A stretch of DNA of 64,000 nt from G963662905 sp963676725 (GTDB lineage Bacteria > Bacteroidota > Bacteroidia > Bacteroidales > WRLA01): the NCBI GenBank assembly GCA_963676725.1, contig OY781463.1:4960001-5024000 (forward strand). The letters run 5' to 3'. The notes below the pieces were generated by a model that was given only the letters and a program-made list of their open reading frames with translations, was not told the DNA's origin and did not search any database. Both the position numbers and the translations under genes were made by a program. Numbering within the stretch: the first letter of the stretch is position 1; every line of letters begins with the position of its first letter. Below, one piece after another: positions 61,901-64,000 of the stretch.

Positions 61901-63208
61901 CTGTAAAACAGTTCCTGAAGTATTGTCAAAATTGTAATACGCTAACAAACCGCTTTCATTTCCGGTGAGGGTTCTGCACATGTTATCAATAATTTCTGTC
62001 TGTGTGCGCGCATCACTCCATATCCTTACTTCATCCATTTGCCCATCCACTGCTCGTGAGCCATCTGGGTTCGCACCAAGCAAAAATGGCTCGCTTGTGT
62101 TGGCAATGCTTCCTGAAAGCGGCCTTGAATTATCCAGTTTCCCGTTGATATAGAGCTTCATAAATGATCCATCATACACTCCGGCAATATGATACCATTT
62201 GCCCGTTTGCAATCTTGCGTTGGCATCTACTTTTGTTTGTCCGCTTACTGTTATCACAAACTGTGGCATATTGTTGTCCTTATCACCATCTCCGATTCTC
62301 AAACAGGCATTTTCATTTCCGCTACGAATAACATTAGATATATTGGCATCCGAACCATCATTAAATGAATTGAAGTACACCCATGTTTCTATTGTAATAG
62401 CGCCAAAACCATCTGGTTCTAATCCGCTTATACTTACATAATCACTGCTGCCATCAAATTCCAAACAATTTTTTGGGCCAAACATGGCAGGGGAGGTTTG
62501 CCAGTCTGAATTGTCCATATTGTTTAGTGTGCCATCATTGCTTCCTTTTGCATCATCAGCTGTAGTGCTGCTGGTTTCATTGAGTTTGTAGTAAGCCACT
62601 AAGTTTGCTTCACCGGAGGGGTCGGTTAATTCCCGGTACATGTTTTGGCGGATTTCGGTTTCCGTGCGTATGTCGCTCCAAATACGGACTTCATCCAATC
62701 TTCCATTGAAATAACCTTCCCAATCGGCATAACCTGTTCTTCCAAAATATAGTGGATTCGTTCCATAATCAAGTGAATAACTACCAGGGTCGGTGCCTTG
62801 TAAAATACCATTTAAATATAATTTTAGCTCTGTTCCGTTTGCTGTTAAAGCCACATGATTCCACTCTTGTATATTAACTGCCGAACTGCTAACACTTCTT
62901 TGATGACCATCACTAGATCCAACAATACCTACAAAATTATTGCTATTATCATAATAAATGCAGTATCCTTCAAATTGTCCGGTTCTGGAATTCTGTTTAA
63001 ATATAACATATTGCGCGCCACTATTATTTGTATTTGTATTTGAGTTTATATAAACCCAGGCTTCAACTGTTACCGAGGCGGGTTTATGAGCAATATCATC
63101 AGGCACAGAGACATAATCATTCGTCCCGTCAAACTCCAAACAATTGTTTTGAGCAGGGATGTTTAAGCTTAATAAAGCAATTCCGATAATTAGTATAAAA
63201 TTTTTCAT
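58901..63208 (-). CDS. T9SS adhesin with two LamG domains and a C-type lectin domain
   Basis: 1435 residues. Signal peptide; LamG 1 (about 20-210) and LamG 2 (about 246-440), each ending in DEVRIWSD[IA]RT-type motifs; WLNTSSSSWATATNWSMGS; a beta-sandwich stretch; a C-type lectin domain (about 806-956: GQHF-like start EQHFYEV, WTNARAAAL, GYLATITSETENDYLY, TWIGATD, NWAGGEPND with the EPN calcium-site triad, GVWNDY). Then WTGSVDSDWGKAGNWN, the NLVGNPYPSYLDW module and a type A sorting domain (VASGNQMLTKKIIIE). EPN predicts mannose-type sugar binding. It is flanked by microproteins 4 and 5. Confidence 0.87.
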   Translation of the reverse strand: MKNFILIIGIALLSLNIPAQNNCLEFDGTNDYVSVPDDIAHKPASVTVEAWVYINSNTNTNNSGAQYVIFKQNSRTGQFEGYCIYYDNSNNFVGIVGSSDGHQRSVSSSAVNIQEWNHVALTANGTELKLYLNGILQGTDPGSYSLDYGTNPLYFGRTGYADWEGYFNGRLDEVRIWSDIRTETEIRQNMYRELTDPSGEANLVAYYKLNETSSTTADDAKGSNDGTLNNMDNSDWQTSPAMFGPKNCLEFDGSSDYVSISGLEPDGFGAITIETWVYFNSFNDGSDANISNVIRSGNENACLRIGDGDKDNNMPQFVITVSGQTKVDANARLQTGKWYHIAGVYDGSFMKLYINGKLDNSRPLSGSIANTSEPFLLGANPDGSRAVDGQMDEVRIWSDARTQTEIIDNMCRTLTGNESGLLAYYNFDNTSGTVLQDFSGNGYNGALQNMDNSDWVSSSAFNTWLNTSSSSWATATNWSMGSKPVSESVGIYSYTGGSTPTFTSGDEAGCGNIVVNMSSDWSLGGYFSVSGNLITESDINLNGQTISLGTSAYLIEDEGRLYGNSGQIQTTRNLSNINENVAGLGAEITTSSNMGSTTITRSHTANSSPASIERKYNIAPTNNSGLNATLVFHYDNDELDGLTASALELYKSTDGGTSWADMNGSVNTFHNIITLSDIDAFSLWTAMESEDVNPPILETENPVHAYAQGSAAIILAPNATVTTANNIDNATVSISPIVAEDVLSVSNLPLGLSFSWDNSTKILSISGTGSNSNYQTALRNVKFETTSAAEDTRTIDFILGDGVGLSIDGEQHFYEVIHESGKITWTNARAAALASRFGLAQGYLATITSETENDYLYDKLSEDTWIGATDAEEEDLWKWIDGPEAGMQFWAGDASGSAVNNMYENWAGGEPNDANNNEDYAHMYCREGLQGVWNDYSNTNDVYYYIIEYGGDGSEFTTIDYATVVVNGVSWTGSVDSDWGKAGNWNNNSVPGSTDDISIPATAHDPVISSGTGANCKNLSVSPDASLTVNAGGSLITSGNVSGSVDVKMDITSGAWHFISAPVAGIQSGMFAGKYLQLYNESQHQWEDITGLDHDLSAVHGFSLWYDAGGKGPGTSFTFSGTPFTGNQNYALSFTEYSSSGDANEGANLVGNPYPSYLDWNEVNGYGTKYTWNGTDYDERTEAGTGDGSQYVAPTEGFFVVTGSSGNTFTLTNAMRTHTSSDKEATVFSNGIVLSANSQNYSDALYIVFDQSANENFELPRDAWKFISGSTGICQIWSQCPDGNLAVDVRPQTESIQLGFTNNEAGTYSIGIQEIADISTAILEDTKLNIFHDLSEGAYSFDWRLNDDETRFKLHLNTTALEEISSGTVQAYVAGSNIIIQSDQQPQRITLTDITGRTLGVWEHTETIPAPKTAGVYLVTVASGNQMLTKKIIIE

Positions 63209-63402
63209 AGGTTTTAGTTGTTCGTTGTTAAAATGGGGTAAACTGAAATTGGTTTTTGGCTTTTAGCTCCGGATCATTTATTTGCACGTTTTGGCTGCTT
63301 TTTGCAGGACGGAGGCTATGCCTTGGTAAAACCGTTGTCCCACAAAAGCGGGAAGTTCCGTGACGATAAAGTTGTCAGGTGGCTTTGTGCCTTTATATGG
63401 TT
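63209..63402. repeat. Second copy of the 194-base leader
   Basis: Gap between microprotein 5 and the 1435-residue gene. It is the counterpart of 58395-58588 at an offset of exactly 4814 bases. Confidence 0.8.
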
Positions 63403-63612
63403 TTAATCCTTTGTGTTTTTCCATTTTTTCACGGCATAAGCTCCCCCCAGAGCCAGCAATAGTGCGATTCCGCTGCCAATAGGCGCGCCGCCACCAACGG
63501 GTGTGTTCCCTCCAGCCGGAGCTCCGTTGCCATTGTTAGGGTCGGGTGGGGTTTGTGCGTTCATAGATAATGCGATGATGGCGATTGCGATTGTTGTGAT
63601 TATTTTTTTCAT
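63403..63612 (-). CDS. PID-CTERM-like microprotein 5
   Basis: 69 residues, identical in protein sequence to microprotein 4, with a few silent base changes. It follows the T9SS gene cut by the right edge. Confidence 0.75.
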   Translation of the reverse strand: MKKIITTIAIAIIALSMNAQTPPDPNNGNGAPAGGNTPVGGGAPIGSGIALLLALGGAYAVKKWKNTKD

Positions 63613-63714
63613 GATGATATGGTTTTAATGGAACGCGGATGACACAGATTGAACTGTTTTTACACGGATGAAATCAGTGCAAATCCGCACAATCTGTGTT
63701 ATCAGTGTTCTACT
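63613..63714. repeat. Second copy of the hairpin-forming spacer
   Basis: Same sequence and position as 58799-58900, shifted by 4814 bases. It lies between the truncated T9SS gene's stop and microprotein 5. Confidence 0.7.
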
Positions 63715-64000
63715 TTATTCAATGATTATTTTTTTCGTTAACATTTGATTCCCTGATGCTAAGGTTACCAAATACACCCCTGCCGTTTTGGGTGCTGGGA
63801 TGGTTTCGGTATGCTCCCACACGCCCAATGTCCTGCCGGTGATGTCGGTGAGGGTGATGCGTTGTGGCTGTTGTTCGCTTTGGATGATGATATTGCCCCC
63901 CGCAACATACGCCTGAACGGCACTACCGTTGATTTCCTGCACAGCAGTGGTGTTGAGATGCAGTTTAAACCGTGTTTCATCATCGTTTAAACGCCAGTCG
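63715..64000 (-). CDS. C-terminal part of another T9SS protein (partial)
   Basis: The frame is open to the right edge, so only the last about 95 codons are seen. They form a type A sorting domain: DDETRFKLHLNTTAVQEING, ITLTDITGRTLGVWEHTETI, VTLASGNQMLTKKIIIE. It differs from the tail of the 1435-residue protein at about nine of 94 residues. An internal ATG gives a shorter apparent frame starting at 63942, but homology continues past it to the edge. Confidence 0.8.
   Translation of the reverse strand, partial: DWRLNDDETRFKLHLNTTAVQEINGSAVQAYVAGGNIIIQSEQQPQRITLTDITGRTLGVWEHTETIPAPKTAGVYLVTLASGNQMLTKKIIIE

Noticed and set aside
26933..64000. DGR reverse transcriptase or template repeat within the window
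   Set aside because: No frame shows reverse transcriptase motifs (such as YxDD), and I found the end block CGTGCTATTCGGGC only at the two DUF1566 gene ends.

Overview
The window is chromosomal DNA of a Bacteroidota bacterium. The evidence is type IX secretion (T9SS) C-terminal sorting domains on many secreted proteins, a GldK/GldJ-like SUMF1 protein, an M64 peptidase, promoter -7 boxes of the TAnnTTTG type, and moderately low GC. No rRNA, tRNA, CRISPR array, transposase or integrase was recognised. I cannot place it below phylum.

Positions 1-20 kb are mostly housekeeping and respiratory genes. An octaheme tetrathionate-reductase-family cytochrome and a cytochrome b fused to a PAS domain (cut by the left edge) diverge from a Crp/Fnr regulator across two stacked Fnr-like dyads. 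Then come an SRPBCC/HEAT pair, an M64 peptidase divergent from threonine aldolase, a three-gene histidine kinase/receiver operon (six receiver domains), and rbfA - methyltransferase - LolC/E-type permease. After these lie a MITE-like nested inverted repeat, a frameshifted STAS-like gene and a SUMF1 protein followed by the 3' stub of a second one.

Positions 20-64 kb are a long surface-protein island. Its parts are giant T9SS adhesins with LamG, FnIII-like, C-type-lectin and beta-helix domains; microproteins of 69-73 aa with a C-terminal 'APIGSG - hydrophobic - KKWK' tail, one directly after most of the giant genes; and fibre-like proteins built from two N-terminal scaffolds joined to three C-terminal modules (peptidase S74 chaperone, C1q-like, DUF1566/C-lectin-like). 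From the right edge to 42.6 kb all genes lie on the minus strand with small gaps, so this stretch may be one long transcription unit. The island is rich in palindromes, tandem repeats, gene stubs and recent duplications. A five-copy array of about 0.5-kb repeats sits at 23.9-26.5 kb. A TPR/LuxR-type regulator lies inside the island.

The most striking signal is in the last 120 bases of the two DUF1566 genes (31367-31486 and 50348-50467). The two stretches align without gaps and differ at 32 positions, 25 of them at codon positions 1 or 2. In 13 amino-acid-changing codons the third base is identical, almost always C. This NNC pattern is what adenine-specific mutagenesis of AAC codons by a diversity-generating retroelement (DGR) produces. 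The sequence just upstream shows the opposite, ordinary third-position divergence. No reverse transcriptase or template repeat is in the window, so I infer a DGR acting in trans on a modular surface-display system.
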